Assembly: GCA_030068075.1 (NCBI GenBank)
Contig: CM057835.1
Location: 23,714,930 to 23,778,929, forward strand
Direction: 5' to 3'
DNA length: 64,000 nucleotides
Source of the DNA: Paguma larvata
Lineage: Eukaryota; Chordata; Mammalia; Carnivora; Viverridae
Below are positions 10,091-19,416 of the stretch, one piece after another. Each line of letters opens with the position of its first letter. The stretch's first letter is position 1. Position numbers and translations under genes: made by a program. Under the pieces are notes generated by a model. The model did not search any database. It saw only the letters and a list, made by a program, of their open reading frames with translations, and was not told the origin of the DNA.

Positions 10091-11149
10091 AGAGGAAAGC
10101 AAACTATGCAGGCGGATTTTTGAGTGAGAGATAAGTGGTAGTAAAGCCATTTCCTTTTGCTCCTGCAGAAAGTGATAGGAAGGGCTGCATTTCAAATCCA
10201 AGGAGAGTGCTCCAAGCTTTGGTCACCGCATTTGCCAACCTTGAGAGTACAATCTTTTAGATCCGTGGAGCTTAAAAATTTCAGATACTAGGGCTCCACC
10301 ATCCACCAATAAATTCCTGAGGGTAAGGCGTCTTCCTTGGTCCTGGGAAAACTCCCTAAGATCCCTCTGAGGAGGCACAGCTGTGAAGGGCTGGGCAGGT
10401 GAATTAAATGGAGATCCGGCATTCCACGTGGGAAGGTCTTAAGTGGGGAGAGTTTAAGAAGCATCTTCAGGGGCGTGGGGCTTCAGAGCGATTTCTGCGG
10501 CGGGGCTGGACGGCTGTTCTGCCAGAGAACTGCTCCCAGAGGCCCTTCCTCCTTCAGGTACGGGTGCTGTCTTCAGGACACCGAGGCTCTGTTTTCTTCT
10601 ACCGCACCCACTCTCCCTTCCACGTAAAATCCTGCTAGCTATTTTCCTTTTTGGACGAGGTTTCTCTTTTGCTGTGGGCAGAAGAGGGACCAAAGCTGGC
10701 AGACGAAATGCTTCCAGCAGAGGGGACGATGGATAAGGTAGAAAGCGGTAGAGGAGCAGGGAGTGTACGTAAGAGAGAGAGACAGAGAGGAAAAGTGTAA
10801 GGCTTTCCAGAAGAGCGAACCACAATCCTTGGATGGGGGGCGGGGGCGGTTAGGAGACTGGTTGGAAGCCCTGGGTGAAACCGGCGAACAGAACAGCTAT
10901 TCCCTTTTCCTTTAGTAAGGACTTCAGCGCTGGGGGCTCGGGTTGATGAAGACCACCGTTGGTATATCCGAGTCACCTTTAATAACCTTTCCTGACTGAA
11001 CTTAATTTTAAGGAGAATGTGGAATGCAGCCACGTGAAGTCCGGAGGAAAACATACGGAACCTTTCAGCCGTAGACTTTTCCTCTTCTACTTCCTCGCTG
11101 CTTCTCTTCTTGCCTGCTGCTAATTTCCCTCTTTTTTTTTGGGGGGGGG
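10091..11149. other. Upstream shore of the CpG island
   Basis: GC content rises from here towards 11,150. No gene is recognised. A T-run then G-run (cttttttttt gggggggggg, about 11131-11150) marks the left edge of the island. Confidence 0.4.
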
Positions 11150-11260
11150 GTCTCCTTTTTATCCCTGCCGGTTTCTCAGGGTCACAGCCCTAGAGCCAGG
11201 GGAGCGTGGCGCGGCAGGTGCCGCACCCTGCGCGCACCTGTCTCGAAGTGCGCTTGGCGG

Positions 11261-11274
11261 CCAGCAGGGGGCGG
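11261..11274 (+). promoter_or_regulatory. CTCF motif in promoter
   Basis: CCAGCAGGGGGCGG is a full match to the CTCF core consensus. It lies about 530 bp upstream of the proposed start codon, inside the CpG island. Confidence 0.65.
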
Positions 11275-11654
11275 CCGGCGTCGGCTCCTCGCCCGGCCCC
11301 GCCCCCGGCCCCGTGGACCCCGCTGCGGCGGGGGCGCGGGAGGGCGCGTCCAGCCTGGCCACGGCAGGGCTCAAAGGCGGCGTCTGCAGCGCTCCGGCCG
11401 CCCGCTCCGCCGCCCGCCCTCCCTTCGGCCCTCCCTTTTCAGCGCCCGCACCTCCTCCCATACCTGAGCGGGGAGCGGCGCCGGGCCGCCGCCTCCCCTG
11501 CCCGCAACTCCTGCCCGGCCGCAGCTGCGCCGCCACCGCGGGAGTAAAGGTCGTGCCGGCCGAGAACGAGCCGGCCGCTGCGCCTCCAGGAAGCCGCTGG
11601 GGCAGGTCGCGGGGAAAGAGACAGGACACCGGGGAAACTCTCGGCCGGCCTGGG

Positions 11655-11687
11655 AAGATGGCGCCAGGCGGGCCGGCTGTGAATTGA
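11655..11687 (+). promoter_or_regulatory. YY1-like motif overlapping a short upstream ORF
   Basis: GAAGATGGCGCC (about 11654-11665) matches the AAnATGGCG core of YY1 sites, which commonly lie just downstream of transcription starts. Its ATG (11658) is in a good context (GAAGATGG) and opens a 9-codon frame, MAPGGPAVN, closed by TGA at 11685-11687. This frame is in phase with the main ATG at 11790 but is separated from it by the stop. If transcribed it would tend to lower translation of the main frame. Confidence 0.45.
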
Positions 11688-11789
11688 GAGCCGGCGGGCG
11701 GAGAGGAGTCGGGACCCGCCGCCCAGCGGGGCACGAGCGAGGGCCGCACGCCAGGCACGGTGCCCGGGCTCGGGCCGGCCCGCGGGGTC

Positions 11790-11816
11790 ATGTCGGTCAG
11801 CGAGCTCTACAGCCAG
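11790..11816 (+). CDS. Probable first coding exon, gene unidentified
   Basis: ATG at 11790 (context GGGGTCATGT, purine at -3) starts a nine-codon coding segment, MSVSELYSQ, ending CAG followed directly by the consensus donor GTGAGTG at 11817. The phase at the donor is 0. The in-frame stop at 11685-11687 with no other in-frame ATG before 11790 supports this start. It lies in the core of a CpG island. Very short first coding exons followed by a long first intron are common in mammalian genes. The peptide resembles the first residues of translin only in MSVSE and is not translin. I do not recognise the gene, and no second exon could be found in the remaining 52 kb, so the exon rests on the donor, the start context and the island. 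Confidence 0.5.
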
Positions 11817-12713
11817 GTGAGTGCGGGCCGCGCGCCGTGGTCCTGCTGGCCCAGGTGAGGGCGGTGCGCTCCTGGCCGCCTTGGCCCTCGGGGGGCGCCC
11901 TCTCTTGCGGCCCGAGGGGCGGGGGGAGGTGGGAGCGGCTGGGCAGTCTCCGTCTCGCTTCCTCCCCGGCGCCCCGAACTTTAGGTGCTGGAGAAAGTTT
12001 GGCTGTTCCGGGAGCGCCCTGCGCTGAACGGCCGCGGCTCCCGGCAGCACCTCGACTCTGCCGGCGATCGGGGCTGTGGACCCTTTCCCGAGGCCCTGCC
12101 CGTCGCTTTGCTCGCGCGGCTCTGCTCTCGCTGACTTTCCCGGTTCACGGGGGCTTCCCCCCAGTGTGGAGACAGCGGCGTGGGGACAGCTCCGCTGCCG
12201 CCCCCTCCCCTTACGGGTGGACCCGGCTCTACCTACCCTGCAGCGTCTAGCTCGCAAGGGCGTTCCTCTAAGGCTTCCTTCGGTGCACCAGTGGAGGGAA
12301 CCCCGAACTTAAGGGATGTTCGCACACTTGGGGTAGAGAAAAGGGGACCTCACCTGCGAGGGGCTCGGTAGGTTGAGGGGAGGTGGAGGCTAAGCAACGA
12401 GTAGAGAGATACTGTAAAGATCTGTGGAGACCCTGGGGAAGCGCATTCTGAATTTCCTGGAGGTGGGTGGGTCGAGGTAGCCCCTCTGCGTGGGTACCAG
12501 GAAGGTTTCAGTTATAGTTAGGAAAGGGGTCGGAGTAACGCTGGTCGGGGGTGGAGTGTGGATTTCCAGGGTGCCCTCAAGGTCAGGAGGGATGTGTGGG
12601 GTTCGATCCTCACTGTCGGGAACAGGTGCGGCTGGGTGGAGACGCTCTGCTTCCGCGGCAGTTGTTTTAAAGTTCAGGACCAGCCGCCGCCTCCCTGAGC
12701 GCCCCTGGCTGTG

Positions 12714-12743
12714 CAGCAGCAGCAGCGGCGGCGGCGGCGGCGG
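12714..12743 (+). repeat. (CAG)4(CGG)6 trinucleotide repeat
   Basis: Four CAG units followed by six CGG units, within the island and about 900 bp into the proposed first intron. Confidence 0.9.
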
Positions 12744-12908
12744 CCCGCCCCGCTCAGGTTCCGGGGTGGGGGAGGGAAGTGCGAGGGCCTTGGGCCTTTA
12801 AGCACGTGCCCCTCCCCGCTCAGTAAGTTTTAGGTATTTGCCTGCTTTGTCTTGTCCGGGACTGTGACCCGTTTGACAGTGTCTTGTGCGCCCGTCTGGG
12901 TGCGCGGT

Positions 12909-12950
12909 GGGGGGGGAGGGAGGGAGGGAGGGAGGGAGGAGCGCGCGCGT
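12909..12950 (+). repeat. GGGA repeat (G-quadruplex motif) next to a CG run
   Basis: A run of eight G is followed by five GGG tracts separated by single A (12909-12936), then gagcgcgcgcg (about 12939-12949). The first part meets the G-quadruplex pattern with one-base loops. The alternating CG run could adopt Z-DNA. Confidence 0.8.
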
Positions 12951-13060
12951 GGGTGTGCGATTCCTAGGCTACGGGCCCCGGCCAACAGGTCTAGGCGGGG
13001 AGGAAGAGCTACTTCCGCATCCTCACCTAGGTCTTGCTCCCAGGTGATCCGTGCGTGAGC

Positions 13061-15045
13061 AAGCCGTGAGGCTGGGTGGGCTGGCTGAAAAATTCTGATT
13101 TCTCTTCCGGAAAGATGATAAAACCTAGTTGAGCTGACAAAAAGTGGCTGCAAAGGTTGTAACCTGGCTGGCGGTAGGGTTGTGGCAGCCTCCGCCACCT
13201 ACTCCACGCCCACCAAGGTTCTTGGCCCTGGTTGCAGTTGGAGAACAGCTTCGGAGTTGGGGGGGGGCGGGGAGGAAAGAGTGTAAACTGTGGGTGAGGG
13301 GAAGGGTTGGTGAAAATCTCCAGTATGTCTGGCTTTGGAAAGCGCCCCACCTGCTTTACCCCTGTGAGTCTTGGGAGACCTCAAAGCGCCAGCTTTCAGC
13401 TTTTCCCTGAAGTGGGTTGTCATGAACTTGGCCTAAAACTGGATGTGGGGGGAGGGCGGGGAGAAACCTGGAGTGTAAAGCGCTGAAGCTTTGACACCCT
13501 GACGTGCACGGAGATCCTGCTTACGGCGCTCAATAGAGCGCCTCAATGGGCTATACCTGCGATCTATCAAGTCTTCTATCAGATAATTGCTGTTATGCAA
13601 AGCAAGTGGTCAAATAAACCTGTAACTTTTGAAGCTGTGATCTTGAAAAACCATGTTAGATTGCTTTTAAAGACCACCCTTCCAGGGGAAAATACTCAAT
13701 TTTGTTAGAAATAAGTACATTGTACATCATAGTCGAGTGTGTTACATGTTGGCTGCTAGAAATAGCAGTCTGACTAAAGTTCGAGTGTGATTTTTTTTTT
13801 TTTTGAGCTTGTGGTAAGGACAAAACTACTGTAGGAAGACCTCTTGGGAGGGCGTACAAATCAAAGTAGCCTCATGGGTGTGAGGGTTGGACACAGCTCA
13901 AAATACTTCTAGGGTTGGAGGTGGGGCTTTACCTGGCCACTAATGGGGTTCTAGTTCTTAATCACTTCCGGGTTTATGGATCTGAAATTGAGACTTTCCC
14001 ACCTCGTAGCTTCCAGATAGAATTTTCAAGCCTTCTGTCAGAGTTAAACATATTTCTGCCTTAGGAGAAGCTGTTGTATTGTCTTCTAACCATTATCACC
14101 CTCCTTGCTAGGCTGGAGTCTCTGTATGCATATGAATCACAAATTACAGAGAGCAATCGTGTCTGCTACTCAGGTTCATTTTCTTAGGGGGAGATGACTT
14201 GTTCACTTTAGTGTATTAAAGTACCCGATGTTCTCCCTTTTAACTTGCTAGGCTAGTCTAACGTGATGAATGCTGCATCCAGGCACGCACTGTAATGTAT
14301 TATGCATGATGGAAATAATTATCCATTATGTCAACAGCATTTATAAGTGGGATGGAAAATAAAGCCCTTTATTGACTATACCTGTTGCTTTAGTGGCCTA
14401 GGTGGAAGATCCTGTTGGAATGAGACCTTTGAGTGCATAAATCAACCTGGAAGTATAGTTTCAGTTTCAGAAATTAATGTATTAGCCTATTCTCCAAGAA
14501 AATCCTTTCTCTCAAGTTAATGTCTTGCTCTTTGCCTATCTGATCTAACTGGAGATTCTTATATCGTGTGAATTCTTTTTTTTGGAGTTTAGTCCTTGGC
14601 AAAGGGCTTCCTATTAACTTCCTATTAACAATGGCACGCCTGTTTTCAGACGACTGAATACCTCACCTTTGAGAAATTGCTTTATTTGTAGTGAAGCTTT
14701 CTGGGTGGGAAAAGAAAATCGGTCTATGCTTTGAGGGTGATGTCAAGGTGCGTCAGCCTCACCTACTCTTCCAGAAAGCTGGAGCTGACCATGGGTCATC
14801 CTGTCACCAATGGTATGTGTGTGACAAATCTATGGTCTTGTGGATTGGAAGCCTGGGCAGATGTCTTCCAGGAAGACCCCCAGATACATGCAAGCATGGG
14901 AAGTACGATTTGATTGGTAATTGCAGAAAATGGTCTGACTTTGAAGTAAAAGACCTCTTGGGCGGAATAATAAAACTTTTTTTTTTTTTTAACGTATAAC
15001 CCTTCATAGAAGGGTTATTCTAGGTGAAAAACTTTAATTCTTAAA
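13061..15045. other. Proximal part of the proposed first intron
   Basis: No gene or exon recognised. A T13 run lies near 13791 and a T12 run near 14979. CpG density falls to background after about 13,500. Confidence 0.35.
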
Positions 15046-15145
15046 GCCCACATCGGGCTCTATGCTGACAGCTTTGGATTCTAGGTCTCCTCCTCTCTAT
15101 CCCTCCCCCATTTATGGTCTGGGTCTCTCTCAAATTTAGAGTGAA
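15046..15145 (+). mobile_element. Carnivore SINE, 5'-truncated
   Basis: Starts in mid-body (agcccacatcgggctctatgctgacagc) and runs through the CT-rich part (tctcctcctctctatccctcccc) to 'tctctctcaaatttag'. The tRNA-like head is missing. Confidence 0.65.
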
Positions 15146-15489
15146 ACGTGTGTTCTGACAGACTTGTCTGCACAAACATTCTGCCGTGTTTTCAGGCAAT
15201 AAAACCTTAATGCAGAACGTTAACAAGATAGCATTGCCCGTGTGTCCTGGGGGAGCGCAGATCCTACAACAGGCATTTCGTGGAGGTGGGGGTCAGGTGG
15301 GGGGCACTTCTTAGTAGCAGCGGGTTGTGGCTTGTCTTCGAATGAATAGGACTTGAAGAGGCTTGGTGACCAGGAGGAAGGTGTTATCAGGGGACTATGG
15401 AAGAGCGATCAGAAGCAGGGGGGGCAGGGATGAGCAAGGCTGATTTTGGGGTAGTAGCTGTAGCAATAGCTTAACTCCTGATCACAAAA

Positions 15490-16040
15490 TAACTCTAGAC
15501 TTCTGGAAAAGTTGCAGAAATAACCTGGAGTTTGTGTATTTTTCCAAAATCCCCTGTTAATACCTCACATGAGCACAGTCCAGATACAGCACACACTTGT
15601 CTACGAACCTCATTGGCGGTTCATCAGTTTTTCCACTAGTGGCATTTCTCTGGGCCGGGGTCCTTTGTAGGATTCCTTGTTGGGCTGAGTATCATGGAGC
15701 TCCTAACCTCCAATTAGGGACTGTTCCTCTGTGCTCTTTCACGACCTTGGCAGTTTGAGTATTCATCCGTTATCTTGTAGAGTGACCTTCAGTTTGGGCA
15801 ATCCTGATATATTTTCCTGCTTACGTGGGACTTATGAATTTTTGCTAAGAATACATCAGTGATGGAGCTTCGTGCAGCATTTCAGGAGATCTGGGATCTC
15901 AGCGTGTCCTGTTTCTGATGGTATCACTTTAATTCCTTGGTTAGAGTGATGCCTATCAGTTTCCTTTTATTGAAGGGGATTTACATACTAAGATGTGGCT
16001 GCTTGGTAGGTCTGTCTTTTAGTTTAGGATTACTGAGCCT
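15490..16040 (-). mobile_element. Old LINE-1 3' region (L1M type)
   Basis: The plus strand follows the antisense of an old LINE-1 3' part: 'ttcatcagtttttccactagtggcatttctctg', 'ctctttcacgaccttggcagtttgagtattcatccgttatcttgtagagtgaccttcagtttgggc', 'gaatttttgctaagaatacatcagtgatg'. The order matches L1M consensus phrases. Confidence 0.55.
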
Positions 16041-16183
16041 AAAATTCAAATGTTCATGTGAACAAGGACAGGAAAAGTCCAACATGACCTTGAAGTTTCC
16101 AGCTCGAGAGTGGAGAGAAAAGTCAGGAATGGGACAAGGTATGCTTGTTTTTTCTTTACCTGTTGAGTCTGGAGTGATAAACA

Positions 16184-16376
16184 CTTTTTTAAATGCTTGA
16201 GAGAACGAGAGAGCGCGTGAGTAGGGGAGGGGCAGAGAGAGGAAGACACAGAATTCAAAGCAGGCTCCAGGCTCTGAGCCATCAGCACAGAGCCCGACGC
16301 AGAGCTCGAACTCAGACCACGAGACCATGACCTGAGCTGAAGTTGGAGGCTTCACTGAATGAGCCACCCACGTGCT
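16184..16376 (-). mobile_element. Carnivore SINE (SINEC)
   Basis: T-rich tail (acttttttaaatgcttgagag), purine tract (gtaggggaggggcagagagagg), 'gctctgagccatcagcacagagcccgacg' and the diverged head 'ctgaatgagccacccacgtgctg' place a full-length copy on the minus strand. Confidence 0.85.
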
Positions 16377-17415
16377 GTGGAATAATAAATCTAAGTGGAA
16401 AGTATCTGTTAGAGAATCTAGGACCTTAGAAAGGTTTAAGGATCTGGGGTTCTTGCCAAAAACAAAAGATGGGGGTGGGGTGGGTGGGTGGGATTTTCTC
16501 TAAAGAAATGCAGATCTTCCAGCATGATTTTAATTAAGATCAGATCTTGACCTTGGTGTGGGCAGTCCTGGCGTCCGGTCACCATCTTGGTATGGACGGT
16601 CCCTGGGTACGTGGTTAAAATACTCCGCTCTGACATCCTGCAACAGGTACGTTCTGAGCCTTGGTTTATCTGAAACTGGAATGGTACCCGTGTCCGAAGA
16701 CTGGAGGGTCACATGTGAAGCGACGGTCCTGCAGTGTCCTATGGGGTTGGCAGCTGATCAGCTGGTTTCTGCCTTCAGTAGCAGTGCTGGGTGGGGATGG
16801 TTTCTCTTAAGCCTCCTCTGTCATTCTGCAGGGGCGTTGGTCATGAGGGGACTCGAGGGAGAAGGGAAGAATTGTTACAAGTAAGTGTAAGTCACAGATA
16901 ATCTGGGAATAAAAGGTTCGACTCTCCCACTGCCCCCTGGGGAAGGAGCAAGAGCTGTTTGAAAGTTAAGTTTTTAAGGGAAATTAAAAAGCATTTTTCA
17001 CAATGTCCTTTTTTCTGTGAATACAAATCCTTATGGAAACAATTCCTACGATGCAGGAAAAGGTAAAGGCTCTGTGAACCCCATTCCCAGAAACCGCTGC
17101 TGTGAACTACGTATGTGTAGTTTCCAGACCTGTGCCGTTCGTGGGGAGCCACGGAGCACTTGAAATGAGGTTGGCCCAAATGGAGAGGAGCTGGAAGTGG
17201 AAAATACAGATCAGATTTCTGTAGACCATACAAAAGGTGAATGTAAAATGTAAAATAGCATTTATACTCAAGTTGACTAAATGTTGAAATGATTTGGATG
17301 TATTGGGCTTAAAGTATTTCTTATTCTTAATGTGGCTACTAGAAAACTAAAGATTGCATGTGTAGTTTATGTTGCTATTAGGTATCATTGCTTTATTGAC
17401 CCACAATACAAGATA
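16377..17415. other. Intronic sequence with a strong G-quadruplex motif
   Basis: No exon recognised. G5-T-G4-T-G3-T-G3-T-G3 at 16471-16492. Frames in this stretch have no protein-like features. Confidence 0.35.
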
Positions 17416-17670
17416 CACTTAAAATGGGATCATGGCACACCTATTACTCCAAATCTTTACTATGGCTCCCTGCCCCACCCCCATTGCATATAGAAGTAAC
17501 TTTATCATTTAATGGCTGTATAACACGACATACTATGGATTTACCATAATGTTTACTGTTCCAATTTTGATGAACATTGTTAAAACTTTTTGGTGTTGGG
17601 GAAAAATGTTGCAGAACATTCTTGGACCCTCTTTCAAAGTATCTGCTTAGAATCCGTTCTTAAAAGAATT
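17416..17670 (-). mobile_element. Old LINE-1/HAL1 3' relic
   Basis: The plus strand shows 'taatggctgtataacacgacatactatggatttaccataatgtttact', 'ccaattttgatgaacattgtt' and 'gaacattcttgga', the antisense order of an old LINE-1 3' section. Confidence 0.45.
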
Positions 17671-17766
17671 GCTGGCATGCACAGTTAGTCTTCCTCAAGG
17701 TGACCAGGGGCCTCCAGGAAAGAAAGGATCTGTTTCTTCATCCCTCCCCAGCACTGGCCATTGTTG

Positions 17767-17767
<1 letters not shown>

Positions 17768-17811
<44 letters not shown>

Positions 17812-17946
17812 AGACCAAGTATGAGTCTCAAGCAGGCTCTGCCCTGTCAGCCCAGAGCCTGATATGGGGCTTGATCTAATGAACTGTGAGATCGTGAGCT
17901 GAAATCAGGAGTCGGAAGCTTAACCGACTGCGCCACCCTGGTACCA
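17768..17946 (-). mobile_element. Carnivore SINE with a 43-base poly-T tail
   Basis: T43 (17768-17810) followed by a short body and head '...aagcttaaccgactgcgccaccctggtacc'. The duplication ccattgtt is present at 17759-17766 and 17947-17954. The purine tract between tail and body is deleted. Confidence 0.85.
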
Positions 17947-18254
17947 CCATTGTTCTTAAACTTCCACATGTTTCATTTTTGGCTTAAAGTTAATTTTCGC
18001 TGGAGGACTGAGCATCTTCTGCTTAGTTTGCTCATTTGTAGTTTTCCTTGTTAAATATTTTTAATACGAAGTTAACTAAGTTATGAAAACCAGACTATTC
18101 AGAATAAAATACACAAATTTTTAAAAAGGTACATTGGCATTTATTTTCTCCATTTAGAGCTTGCAACTCTCTGAACTATACAATTTTGCAGTGGGAGGAG
18201 GTGGCACTAGGATAGCTAACTTAATGGAAGCTTACCTAACATTGCAGTAGAGGA

Positions 18255-18400
18255 TGTGGAGAAAAAGGAACCCTCTTGCACTATTAGTGAAGCCACTATG
18301 GAAAATCTGGAGGTCTCTCAAAAAGAAGAGAATTGCCATATGATCCAATCATCCCACTGCTGGATATTTACCTAAAGAAAATGAAAACACTAAATCAGTC
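18255..18400 (+). mobile_element. LINE-1 ORF2 end relic, plus strand
   Basis: Follows the LINE-1 phrase order 'ggatgtggagaaaaaggaaccctcttgcact...gaagccactatggaaaatctggaggt...ccatatgatccaatcatcccactgctggatatttacctaaagaaaatgaaaacact', which lies near the end of ORF2. Confidence 0.65.
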
Positions 18401-18407
18401 TTAATTT

Positions 18408-18825
18408 ATGGACATCTTTTTGAACCAGGGTTTAATACCTGTTTATTTCCACTTAATACATAATGTATTATTGTACATAATATATAGTGCTGAATCACTG
18501 GGTTGTATTATACAACACCCAGTGCGCATCCCAACAAATGCCCTCAATGCCCATCGCCCATTTAGCCCATCTCCCCAACCTGTCGCTGCTCCAACTGTTT
18601 GTTCTCTGAATTTGAGTCTCTTATGGTTTGCCTCCCTGTTGTTTTTTCTTCCCTTCCCCTATGTTCATCTGTTAAATTCCACATAGTGAAATGTAGTAGG
18701 TCTTTGACTTATTTCACTTAATGCAATGTACTCTAGTTCCATCCATGTTGTTGCAAATGGCAAGATCTCATTTTTTTGATCATTGGGTAATATTCCATAT
18801 ACCCACATACAGGTGTGTATATGTG

Positions 18826-18864
<39 letters not shown>

Positions 18865-19416
18865 TTATCCGTTCGTCAGTCAATGGACATTTGGGCTCTT
18901 TCCATAATCTGGTGTTTGATGATGGCCCTGCTGTAAGCAGTGGGGAGCATATACTCCTTCAAATCAGCATTTTTGTATCCTTTGAATGAATCCCAGTAGT
19001 ACAATTGCTGGGTTGTTGGGTAGTTCTATTTTTAATTTTGAGGAACCTCCATACTATTTTCCAGAGTGGCTGTACCAGTTCGTATTTTCACCAACAGTGG
19101 AAAAAGGCTCCCCTTTCTCCACATGCTCTCCAATATGTGCAGTTGTTCGTTTTCGCCATTCTGACAGGTGTGAGGTAGTACCTCATTGTGGTTTCGGTTT
19201 GTATTTCTCTGATGGTGAGTGATGTCGAGCATCTTGTGGGTCTGTCGGCCATCTGGATGTCCTCTTCGGACAAGCATCTATTGTCTTCTGCCCATTTCTT
19301 TACCGGATTATTTGTTTTTTGGATGTTGAGTTTGAGTTCTTCATAGGTTTTGGATACTATAACCATTCGCAGTTAAATTCATACTAACCTTTCATATTCA
19401 TTGAAAATATCCTCTC
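18408..19416 (-). mobile_element. LINE-1 3' part, minus strand, 5'-truncated
   Basis: The minus strand around 19366-19030 encodes a LINE-1 ORF2 carboxy-terminal segment in broken frames (AREMQ-like and '[14 protein letters not shown]' at about 19160). Lower coordinates follow the carnivore LINE-1 3' UTR (antisense 'atgcccatcgcccatttagcccatc', 'cttatggtttgcctccctgttg', 'tccatccatgttgttgcaaatggcaagatctcattttt'). It abuts a plus-strand LINE-1 relic on its left. Confidence 0.75.
18831..18862. repeat. (AC)16 microsatellite
   Basis: Uninterrupted AC dinucleotides, inside the LINE-1 3' UTR where the consensus has a T/A-rich segment. Confidence 0.95.

Larger units (their letters stand above)
11150..13060 (+). 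promoter_or_regulatory. CpG-island promoter region
   Basis: Very high GC and dense CpG from about 11,200 to 12,270, weaker to about 13,060, in contrast to the CpG-poor sequence on both sides. No TATA box is obvious. It includes a CTCF motif, a YY1-like motif and a candidate first exon with a consensus donor. This is typical of a TATA-less promoter with dispersed starts. Plus-strand transcription is inferred from the donor at 11817; a divergent transcript is possible. The transcription start itself cannot be placed from sequence. Confidence 0.9.

Noticed and set aside
11139..12257. Long open frames on both strands in the CpG island (182, 188 and 210-272 codons)
   Set aside because: High GC removes stop codons by chance. 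The translations are low-complexity Ala/Gly/Pro/Arg and overlap on both strands.
12599..12609. GGTTCGATCCT, resembling a tRNA B box
   Set aside because: No acceptor stem, A box or cloverleaf can be formed around it. It is a chance match in GC-rich DNA.
18831..18862. Possible CRISPR-like or satellite array
   Set aside because: It is a plain AC microsatellite. No spaced repeats of CRISPR form exist in the window.
19088..19366. Frame with ORF2-like peptides on the minus strand
   Set aside because: It is part of a dead LINE-1, listed as a mobile element rather than a coding gene.
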